In this document: positions 1 through 5,141 of the stretch, in pieces
Layout of the letters: every line of letters starts with the position of its first letter
How positions within the stretch are numbered: position 1 is the first letter of the stretch
Source: Bacteroidota bacterium
Lineage (GTDB): Bacteria > Bacteroidota > Bacteroidia > Sphingobacteriales > Sphingobacteriaceae
Reading direction: 5' to 3'
Assembly: GCA_025355225.1 (NCBI GenBank)
Contig: JANYAB010000052.1
Location: 1 to 5,141, forward strand
Length of the DNA: 5,141 bases
Made by a program: the position numbers and the translations under genes
Notes under the pieces: model-generated
Told to the model about the DNA's origin: nothing
Seen by the model: the letters and a program-made list of their open reading frames with translations, nothing else
Database searches by the model: none

Positions 1-51
1 ATGATTATAGTGTAAAATTCAACACGCGTTTTTGTTTTGTTTGATTTAGTT

Positions 52-87
52 AAAACTGTTGTCGGACCAGGATAGCAGTTTTTTTTT
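52..87 (+). terminator. Intrinsic terminator reading in the plus direction
   Basis: Bases 52-63 pair with 71-82 in a 12-bp stem around a 7-base loop (GGACCAG), and nine T follow or overlap the stem end (79-87). Two of the pairs are G-U wobbles only in plus-strand RNA (59-75 and 61-73); in minus-strand RNA they become A-C mismatches, so the structure is built for plus transcription. It probably ends a convergent gene to the left. One plus frame is open from base 3 to a TGA at 42-44 (13 codons, DYSVKFNTRFCFV), which could be that gene's end, but this is too short to call. It may act weakly on the acyl carrier protein transcript from the other side. Confidence 0.7.
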
Positions 88-127
88 ATATCGCGGAGCT
101 GCCGCATAAATCTACAATATTATACCA

Positions 128-373
128 TTAAGCATGTTGATATACTTGCTGACTCACGTAATTAACAAGGGCGCTGACTGTTTTAAGCTTTGTGCAAATT
201 TCATCAGGGATTGTGATATCAAAGGCTTTTTCAATATCCACAATCACTTCGCAAAAATCCAGGGAATCAACACCCAGGTCATCGTAAAATGTAGCTTCAT
301 CCCTTATTACCGAATCATCCACACCCAGTTTATCCTTTATAATCATTCGGATTTTTAAATTCACATCAATCAT
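128..373 (-). CDS. Acyl carrier protein, stand-alone and divergent
   Basis: An 81-residue acidic carrier protein that should hold acyl chains on a 4'-phosphopantetheine arm attached to Ser37 in GVDSLDF. The fold is the usual four-helix bundle: helix I (about 3-16), DDLGVDSLD at the start of helix II, IEKAFDITIPDE around helix III, and TVSALVNYV in helix IV. Cys41 and Cys60 and the FCEVIVDIEKAF segment differ from the near-invariant housekeeping AcpP (SLDTVELIM-type), so this looks like a secondary carrier, but its acyl partner is not in the window. Start choice: the ATG at 373 gives the family's usual distance to the LGV motif. An in-frame TTG at 397 would add eight residues and has AGGTGAT placed 6 bases away, so it cannot be excluded. 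A separate transcript from hemN is likely given the 200-base gap and stem-loop. Confidence 0.9.
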   Translation of the reverse strand: MIDVNLKIRMIIKDKLGVDDSVIRDEATFYDDLGVDSLDFCEVIVDIEKAFDITIPDEICTKLKTVSALVNYVSQQVYQHA

Positions 374-523
374 TTTCTTTAAACCTTTATTTGTCAAACA
401 TCACCTTTTTTAACAAGAAGAATGTCATTTCTACGAAAAGATAATTTATATGTTCCAAAATAAATTTTTTATAGTGAAATGAGCGTGTCTGTGTTTGGCC
501 GAAGGGATTAAAAAGCCGATTTC

Positions 524-547
524 AATTCGATGATCTTTCATCAAATT
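524..547 (-). terminator. Stem-loop after hemN, possible terminator or processing hairpin
   Basis: On the minus strand AATTTGATGA-AAGA-TCATCGAATT gives 10-bp arms and a 4-base loop, starting 28 bases after the hemN stop. The single non-Watson-Crick position is a G-U wobble in minus-strand RNA but a C-A mismatch in plus-strand RNA, which favours an RNA structure made by the hemN transcript. The stem is A+T-rich, and the nearest run of five T lies 10 bases further (514-510), so it is not a classical intrinsic terminator. It could instead be an operator for the acyl carrier protein gene. The rest of the 200-base gap to that gene holds no convincing gene or promoter. Confidence 0.35.
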
Positions 548-574
548 AAATAGATTGGAAAACATAGGCGGTCT

Positions 575-1954
575 TTATATCGCCATACTAAATAATTGGG
601 TGGCAGGCTTATCGGCCCATAATCTTGCATCCATCGCCATGCAAATGTTTCGTAAAAAACGCTTTCCCTTGGGAGTAACAGTCAGGCCGCACGAATTGAG
701 CTCAATCAATCCATCGTCTGCCAGTGGTTGCAGGCGTTCTATGGCTTTAAATATAGCCCTGCTGGGTTCTGTACGGTGGTTCCAGGTGGTATAGCCCTTA
801 CACATGATATTTAAAATGTGTTTACGGACGATCAGGTCATCATCGGTTAAAATATGGCCCTTAAAAACAGGTAGTTCACCTTCATTTACCAGGCGAAGAT
901 AATCTTCTACTACTTTAACATTTTGAGCAAAAGCATAAAGGGAGTCGCTAATAGAGGATACCCCCAGGCCAATTAACAATTGGGTATGCTGATGCGTATA
1001 GCCCATGAAATTACGGTGCAGATTGCCTGAACGCTCGGCAAGTAAAAGTTCATCGCCGGGAAGCGCGAAGTGATCCATTCCTATCTCCAGGAAACCATAA
1101 CCCTTAAGCAGGCTCCGGCCTATTTCATATAATTTAGTTTTGGCGGATGCATCTGGTAAGTCCCGTTCAGTAAAACGCCTTTGTCCCGGTTTAATCCAGG
1201 GGACATGGGCATAACTGTAAAAGGCAATCCGATCGGGCATTAATTCAGAAACCAGCTGCATCGTATTTGTAAGCCCTTCTAAAGTTTGCAATGGCAGACC
1301 ATAAATAAGATCGAAATTAATGGAAGTATAACCGATACGGCGCGCCTGTTCGGTCACGGCCTGCACCTGTTCAAAGCTTTGATGACGATTAATAATGAAC
1401 TGAACCTTTGGGTCAAAGTCCTGTATCCCGAGGCTTAGGCGACGAAACCCAAGGTCGTATAATAGCTGCAAATGAACAACCGTCGTGTTGGCCGGGTGTG
1501 CCTCAAAACTGAATGATGCGTCGGGGTGAATAGCCGCGCCTTCGAGCAAGCCTTTGATCAGCACCTGCAAGTTTTCGGCCTCAAAAAAAGTAGGTGTCCC
1601 ACCACCTAAATGAATTTCGCGGATCAGGGGAGGAGTCGCGCCCATGATTTCACGGTACATTTTCCATTCCTTCAGTACGGCTTCAATGTACGGTTCTTCA
1701 ACACTGTGATTTTTTGTTATCCGTGTATTACAGCCGCAATAAGTGCAAAGGCTCTCACAAAAGGGTAAGTGGATGTATAAGCTGATACCATCACTTTGAT
1801 TGCTTTCCAGGAACGACTGCCTTACAGAAAATTTCCAGGCATCCTGGTTGAATCCTGTATTGTCCCAATAAGGCATGGTTGGATAGCTTGTATAGCGCGG
1901 TGCAGCCACATTATACTTTTCGGCGAGATCAGGATATTCTTTATTAGTAACCAT
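575..1954 (-). CDS. hemN: Oxygen-independent coproporphyrinogen III oxidase (dehydrogenase), radical SAM
   Basis: Converts coproporphyrinogen III to protoporphyrinogen IX using two S-adenosylmethionine molecules, replacing O2-dependent HemF in heme synthesis when oxygen is scarce. At 459 residues it matches the usual length (E. coli HemN 457). The N-terminal RYTSYPT (20-26) is a HemN signature. The radical SAM cluster motif is C66-x3-C70-x2-C73, followed by Cys75 as in the HemN pattern CxxxCxxCxC. GGGTPT (117-122) is the SAM-binding motif, and GIQDFDPKVQ carries Gln178, equivalent to a conserved HemN Gln. NFMGYT (315-320) in the C-terminal half is typical of true HemN and argues against HemW. 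The ATG lies inside the end of the ldh gene with no visible Shine-Dalgarno, so translation is probably coupled. It is a known target of FNR/FixK-type regulators in other bacteria, which fits the upstream regulator pair. Confidence 0.97.
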   Translation of the reverse strand: MVTNKEYPDLAEKYNVAAPRYTSYPTMPYWDNTGFNQDAWKFSVRQSFLESNQSDGISLYIHLPFCESLCTYCGCNTRITKNHSVEEPYIEAVLKEWKMYREIMGATPPLIREIHLGGGTPTFFEAENLQVLIKGLLEGAAIHPDASFSFEAHPANTTVVHLQLLYDLGFRRLSLGIQDFDPKVQFIINRHQSFEQVQAVTEQARRIGYTSINFDLIYGLPLQTLEGLTNTMQLVSELMPDRIAFYSYAHVPWIKPGQRRFTERDLPDASAKTKLYEIGRSLLKGYGFLEIGMDHFALPGDELLLAERSGNLHRNFMGYTHQHTQLLIGLGVSSISDSLYAFAQNVKVVEDYLRLVNEGELPVFKGHILTDDDLIVRKHILNIMCKGYTTWNHRTEPSRAIFKAIERLQPLADDGLIELNSCGLTVTPKGKRFLRNICMAMDARLWADKPATQLFSMAI

Positions 1955-2978
1955 TGTGTTGAGTTTTGTTTAGTTCGTGCGTTTTGCAGTCATTTGCAGA
2001 AATACAGGCGTCACCTACGCACTTATTTGTTTGCCATAGATCGAGGTTTTTGATGGTCTGATTGGCAATTTCCTGCAATGCTTCCCTGGTTAAATAGGCC
2101 TGGTGAGGAGTGATGAGCACATTAGCGTGCTGCATTAAATTCTTTAATAAGTGATCCTTAACCGGATCATTTTCATGGTCCTCATAAAATAAACCCTTTT
2201 CAAATTCATACACATCAAGCCCCAGGTAACCAATCTTACCTTCTTCCAGGGCGTCCAATAAATCAGTCGTTTTAATTAATGCACCCCGCGAAGTATTAAT
2301 TAACATTACCCCGTTCTTCATCTGGTCAAGCGTATCCCTGTTAATAATATATTTGGTAGATGGCGACAACGGCATGTGCAGCGATATAATGTCAGACGAG
2401 GCCAGTAAATCCTCAAAAGTTACTGATTGTATATGATCAGCATCCTCAGGGAAATTCGGGTCGTACCCTATAACGTTGCATCCCATACCGTTAAATATAC
2501 GGGCAACCGCCTGACCGGTGTTCCCCAAACCAACCAGCCCAACGGTTTTGCCGAAAAAGTTGAAGCCAATCAGCTTATCATTTCTAAAATCAAAATGATG
2601 ACTTTGCTCATCTGCTTTCACTACATGCCTGTTTAGCGCAAATGCCAGGGCAACAGCGTGTTCTGCGATAGCTTGCGGGGAATAGATGGGAACATTTGAG
2701 ATTTTGATGCCGTGCCTGGCTGCAGCGTCTGCATCGATCTGATCGGTACCTACAGAGCGTGCTACTATATATTTAATCCCCAGTGCTGCCAGCTTATCGA
2801 TCACTTTTGCCGACACATCGTCGTTAGGAACAACGATGACTGCGTCTTTTCCTTCTGCATAGCTGGCAGTATCCGGACTCAGAGCATTTGATATCAGTGT
2901 GATCTCGTGTTTCTTTTGATTTGCTTTCGCCAGAAATTCTTTTTCAAATGATTTTATACTGTACGCTACCGCTTTCAT
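1944..2978 (-). CDS. ldhA: D-lactate dehydrogenase (NAD-dependent 2-hydroxyacid dehydrogenase, LdhA type)
   Basis: A cytoplasmic enzyme predicted to reduce pyruvate to D-lactate with NADH, regenerating NAD+ in fermentation or oxygen limitation. It has 344 residues. The substrate domain carries ARSVGTDQID (73-82). The Rossmann core has GLGNTG (150-155), with Asp173 in YDPN favouring NAD over NADP. Catalytic residues appear in family order: Arg231 in NTSRGAL, Glu260 after DVYEF, and His292 in TPHQAYLT. The LFYED segment (263-267) resembles the LFFED of E. coli LdhA and separates it from phosphoglycerate or glyoxylate reductases. The tail after NLDLW (about residue 315) is longer than usual by perhaps 20 residues and holds three cysteines (320, 325, 331). 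The gene has its own candidate promoter and operator and overlaps hemN by 11 bases, so the two are probably one transcript. Substrate is inferred from family motifs. Confidence 0.93.
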   Translation of the reverse strand: MKAVAYSIKSFEKEFLAKANQKKHEITLISNALSPDTASYAEGKDAVIVVPNDDVSAKVIDKLAALGIKYIVARSVGTDQIDADAAARHGIKISNVPIYSPQAIAEHAVALAFALNRHVVKADEQSHHFDFRNDKLIGFNFFGKTVGLVGLGNTGQAVARIFNGMGCNVIGYDPNFPEDADHIQSVTFEDLLASSDIISLHMPLSPSTKYIINRDTLDQMKNGVMLINTSRGALIKTTDLLDALEEGKIGYLGLDVYEFEKGLFYEDHENDPVKDHLLKNLMQHANVLITPHQAYLTREALQEIANQTIKNLDLWQTNKCVGDACISANDCKTHELNKTQHNGY

Positions 2979-3000
2979 CCGCTTGAGTTTTATTGATTTC

Positions 3001-3008
3001 CAAAAATA
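3001..3008 (-). promoter_or_regulatory. Bacteroidota -7 promoter element of ldh-hemN
   Basis: TATTTTTG on the minus strand is an exact match to the Bacteroidota -7 consensus TAnnTTTG. It ends 22 bases before the ldh ATG, leaving a leader of roughly 15-20 bases. No TTTG-type -33 box is visible 17-23 bases upstream; that position holds one arm of the 17-bp inverted repeat, as expected for an activator-dependent promoter. No Shine-Dalgarno sequence precedes the ATG, which is common in this phylum. Confidence 0.5.
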
Positions 3009-3025
3009 TCGCTAAAACCAGTGCA

Positions 3026-3042
3026 GATGTATGAGCTACATC
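3026..3042. promoter_or_regulatory. Perfect 17-bp inverted repeat, candidate operator for ldh
   Basis: GATGTA-GCTCA-TACATC as read on the minus strand: 6-bp perfect arms around a 5-bp spacer. It lies between the regulator stop and the ldh start, 18 bases upstream of the TATTTTTG element. Its centre would fall roughly 36-40 bases before the predicted transcription start, where class II CRP/FNR activators sit. It fills the place of the missing -33 box. The arms do not match the TTGAT half-site that the neighbouring regulator's recognition helix would predict, so the binding protein is uncertain. Confidence 0.45.
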
Positions 3043-3062
3043 AGGCAGAATAATGATGTGCG

Positions 3063-4115
3063 TCAGTTTTTCATTTTGTTTAGGCGGGTTGGGTCCAGTA
3101 TTGTAATGATACTTCCCTTTTTTTCTATCAGGCCTTCATCTTTAAAGTCGGATAAAGTACGGCTAACAGTTTCGGTGGCCATACCTGCCATGGCGGCCAG
3201 ATCTTCGCGGGCTATTTTAAAACTTTCATTATTGTCTTTATTTTGCCGGGATAAACGCACAATAGCTTCTGCCATCCTTTTTCTTACCGAATGATAAGCC
3301 ATTTGCAACAACTGCTCTTCTTTTTCGCGAATATCGTTTGATAAAAGTTTAATGAATTCCCTTGACACCTCAGGGTATAAATTCAGTAATTGCTCTACCT
3401 GGTCCTTCGGGATCAGGCATAATAAGCTATCTTCTAATGTAGTTGCAGTATCGGTGTACGACTCATTTAATAATACCGCATTAATACCCAGATAATCATC
3501 AGCCGAATACATACCGGTCATTAATTCACGCCCATCTTCGGCCAGTTTAATTGTTTTTATTTTCCCTGTGAGCACCAGGTAAAGGCCATTACCTTTATCG
3601 CCTTCGTAATAAATAACCTGGTTCTTTTTAAACTGTCGGCTTTTACGCTCATTTATAATCCGCTTTAGCTCGGCCAGGCCATCACTTTTTGATATCAGGC
3701 TGTTTAACCGGTCAAGGGATTTACTGTAAAAGTTCTGTTGTATTTCTTTTTTCTTCAGCCTGCTTTCAATAGCACTTAAAAGCTCTATATCATCAAAGGG
3801 TTTAGTCAGATAATCATCGGCGCCCATTTCCATTCCTTTGCGCAAATCAACCCGTTCTGCTTTTGCTGTTAAAAAAATAAAGGGTATAGCAGCTGTTTCC
3901 GGTTTCTTATTCAATAAATATAATACACCATAACCGTCAAGTTCGGGCATCATTATATCGCACAGAATTATATCGGGCAAATTGCTTGTTGCAAGCTCAA
4001 CACCGGCTTTTCCATTGTTTGCAGCAAATACTGTATAACCAGCCAGTTCAAGTATCTCAATGATATTTTCCCTGATATCGTTATTGTCTTCAATGATTAG
4101 TGCTTTTTTGCTCAT
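3063..4115 (-). CDS. Response regulator with REC domain fused to a CRP/FNR-type DNA-binding protein
   Basis: A 350-residue cytoplasmic transcription factor, intact. Residues 1-122 form a receiver domain with acidic pair Glu9/Asp10, phosphoacceptor Asp53 in CDIMMPELDG, Thr83 and Lys105 (LTKPF). A helical linker at about 123-150 leads to a cNMP-binding-type beta-roll (about 155-240), a long dimerisation helix (about 245-285) and a winged helix-turn-helix (about 300-340). The recognition helix reads ETVSRTLSDF; Glu315, Ser318 and Arg319 match the E-xx-SR pattern that FNR uses to read TTGA half-sites. Only two cysteines are present (52 and 233), so it lacks the FNR iron-sulphur cluster and should not sense O2 itself; control should come through phosphorylation by the overlapping kinase. 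Whether the beta-roll binds any ligand cannot be told. It is equivalent to rhizobial FixJ receiver plus FixK output in one chain (inference). Likely targets include the ldh-hemN genes just downstream. Confidence 0.95.
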   Translation of the reverse strand: MSKKALIIEDNNDIRENIIEILELAGYTVFAANNGKAGVELATSNLPDIILCDIMMPELDGYGVLYLLNKKPETAAIPFIFLTAKAERVDLRKGMEMGADDYLTKPFDDIELLSAIESRLKKKEIQQNFYSKSLDRLNSLISKSDGLAELKRIINERKSRQFKKNQVIYYEGDKGNGLYLVLTGKIKTIKLAEDGRELMTGMYSADDYLGINAVLLNESYTDTATTLEDSLLCLIPKDQVEQLLNLYPEVSREFIKLLSNDIREKEEQLLQMAYHSVRKRMAEAIVRLSRQNKDNNESFKIAREDLAAMAGMATETVSRTLSDFKDEGLIEKKGSIITILDPTRLNKMKN

Positions 4116-5141
4116 GTCTTAGGAAATAAAATAGTAAATAATGTGCCGTGATTGATACTGCTTTTAAAATCAACGCTGCCATTCATTAATTCGGTATAGC
4201 GTGCCACAATATTAAGGCCCAGCCCGGTTCCGGGAATATTTCCGGTGTTGTGTGCACGGAAAAACGCTTCAAATAAATGTTTCTGGTCCGTTTCCGGTAT
4301 GCCTATGCCATTATCTTTAACGGTAATGATGTAATTGCTCTCATTGATCTCTGTATTAAACTCGATAAAAGTATTTTCACCTGAGTATTTAATAGCGTTG
4401 GAGATCAGGTTAAAAATACAATTTTTCAATAAGTTTTGATCAAGTTTAATAATACTGCTGGTGCCCGTGTGCTGGTAAATTATATTTTGATTTTGTTTGG
4501 CTACCATCTGCATTTCTTCAGTGATCTCCTCGCCGAGCTTAACGAGGTCGAAATTGTTAAAAGATGGCTCCACTCTTCCTGCCTCCAGTTTCTCCAGCGA
4601 AAGAAAGTCATTTAATATGGTTGTAAGGTTACCTACCGCATGTTTTATTTTTCCTACATGCTTAATGATATTATTGCTTTTAAAGGGTTCGGCATATTTG
4701 CTGATCAACGAAGCCGATAATTGGATTGCGCTTAAGGGGGTACGAAACTCATGCGATGCCATGGATACGAACCGGCTTTTTAACTGGCCCAATTCTTTTT
4801 CTTTTTCCAGCGACTGGCTTACTTCCTCCTTAGCATGTTCCAGGGCACGGACCGTATTTTTTAGTGATAATGTCCTCTTTTCCACCAGCTCTTCCAGGTG
4901 AGCGGCATATTCTTTAAGCTGTGATTCTGCTTCCTTTTGCAGGCTCAGGTCATGAATAAACCCGGTAAAGATCTTGCGTCCCGAATACTGTACCTCGCTA
5001 ACGCCCAGCCTGAACGGAAACTGGGTTCCATCCTTTTTAAGCCCTACAACTTCGCGGCCAATACCTATAATATGCGGCTTCCCTGTATGCTGGTACCGGT
5101 GAATATAGCCATCATGCTCGCTCCTGTTTGGTTGGGGCATT
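4112..5141 (-). CDS. Sensor histidine kinase with FixL-type PAS domain (5' end cut by the window edge)
   Basis: Membrane-independent part of a two-component kinase that should autophosphorylate on histidine and pass phosphate to the response regulator encoded next. Counting from the first visible Met, residues 1-66 are the second half of a PAS domain. The Met sits where FixL has the M of its LMPEP motif, so it is internal, and the gene continues past the right edge. RSEHDGYIHRY and PHIIGIGR align with FixL; His9, Arg15, His23 and Arg29 correspond to Bradyrhizobium FixL His200 (heme ligand), Arg206, His214 and Arg220 (O2 signalling). Residues about 67-120 are a charged coiled coil. HisKA follows with SHEFRTPLS (phosphoacceptor His130). 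HATPase_c follows with the N box at Asn248, DNGIGI (276-281) and GTGLGL (304-309). Its stop overlaps the next start by four bases (ATGA), implying translational coupling. Kinase identity is very secure; heme binding is inferred, since related PAS domains may carry the His without heme. Confidence 0.95.
   Translation of the reverse strand, partial: MPQPNRSEHDGYIHRYQHTGKPHIIGIGREVVGLKKDGTQFPFRLGVSEVQYSGRKIFTGFIHDLSLQKEAESQLKEYAAHLEELVEKRTLSLKNTVRALEHAKEEVSQSLEKEKELGQLKSRFVSMASHEFRTPLSAIQLSASLISKYAEPFKSNNIIKHVGKIKHAVGNLTTILNDFLSLEKLEAGRVEPSFNNFDLVKLGEEITEEMQMVAKQNQNIIYQHTGTSSIIKLDQNLLKNCIFNLISNAIKYSGENTFIEFNTEINESNYIITVKDNGIGIPETDQKHLFEAFFRAHNTGNIPGTGLGLNIVARYTELMNGSVDFKSSINHGTLFTILFPKT

Noticed and set aside
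89..108. GCGG-AGCTG-CCGC hairpin after the acyl carrier gene
   Set aside because: Only four G-C pairs plus three A-T pairs beyond a bulge; it is followed by an A-run, not a T-run, on the minus strand, so it is not an intrinsic terminator.
134..358. Plus-strand open frame opposite the acyl carrier protein
   Set aside because: Antisense shadow of a clearly conserved gene; the translation shows no recognisable domain.
441..475. TATTTTGG and TATCTTTT as -7 elements for the acyl carrier gene
   Set aside because: Each departs from TAnnTTTG by one base or by spacing, and neither has a -33 box at the right distance.
555..794. Plus-strand open frame opposite the 3' end of hemN
   Set aside because: Overlaps well-conserved hemN codons; no family resemblance and no promoter or ribosome site.
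575..1954. HemW (heme chaperone) instead of HemN
   Set aside because: The RYTSYPT N-terminus, NFMGYT motif, CxxxCxxCxC cluster and 459-residue length fit HemN.
1796..2053. Plus-strand open frame across the ldh-hemN junction
   Set aside because: Antisense to two real genes with no recognisable product.
3031..3294. Plus-strand open frame opposite the regulator's helix-turn-helix
   Set aside because: Its start codon lies in the 17-bp inverted repeat by chance; the composition is that of an antisense shadow.
3063..4115. Regulator as a direct Fe-S oxygen sensor like FNR
   Set aside because: Only two cysteines, far apart (52 and 233), and an N-terminal receiver in place of the FNR cysteine cluster.
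4497..4901. 134-codon plus-strand open frame opposite the kinase
   Set aside because: The longest shadow, serine-rich as expected from antisense of a coiled coil and HisKA; the sense strand is unambiguous.

Overview
The window looks like chromosome of a Bacteroidota bacterium, probably of the Sphingobacteriaceae (Mucilaginibacter/Pedobacter-like). This is inferred from a TAnnTTTG-type promoter element, the near absence of Shine-Dalgarno sequences, moderate A+T content, and the style of the two-component proteins. No tRNA, rRNA, CRISPR array, insertion sequence or phage gene was seen. All five recognisable genes lie on the minus strand, so biological order runs from right to left.

Region by region, in order of transcription: (1) 5141-4112, the 3' part of a sensor histidine kinase, with half of a FixL-type PAS domain, a coiled coil, and HisKA and HATPase domains. 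(2) 4115-3063, joined by an ATGA overlap, a response regulator whose receiver domain is fused to a CRP/FNR-type cyclic-nucleotide-binding fold and helix-turn-helix. (3) An 84-base gap with a perfect 17-bp inverted repeat just upstream of a TATTTTTG promoter element. (4) 2978-1944, a fermentative D-lactate dehydrogenase, overlapping by 11 bases (5) 1954-575, hemN, the oxygen-independent coproporphyrinogen III enzyme. (6) A 24-bp stem-loop in the gap after hemN. (7) 373-128, a small acyl carrier protein. (8) At 52-87, a strong intrinsic terminator that reads in the plus direction, implying a convergent gene ending near or beyond the left edge.

The main interpretation is a compact oxygen-response module. 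The kinase's PAS fragment keeps, in register, the residues that in Bradyrhizobium FixL bind heme and signal O2 (His200, Arg206, His214 and Arg220, FixL numbering). Its partner fuses what rhizobia split into FixJ (receiver) and FixK (CRP/FNR DNA-binding protein). The two genes next in line, D-lactate dehydrogenase and hemN, are enzymes needed when oxygen is short. The inverted repeat overlapping the -33 region of the ldh promoter is where an activator of this family could bind. The individual gene identities are well supported. Heme binding, O2 sensing and the regulatory link are inferences from motifs and gene order.
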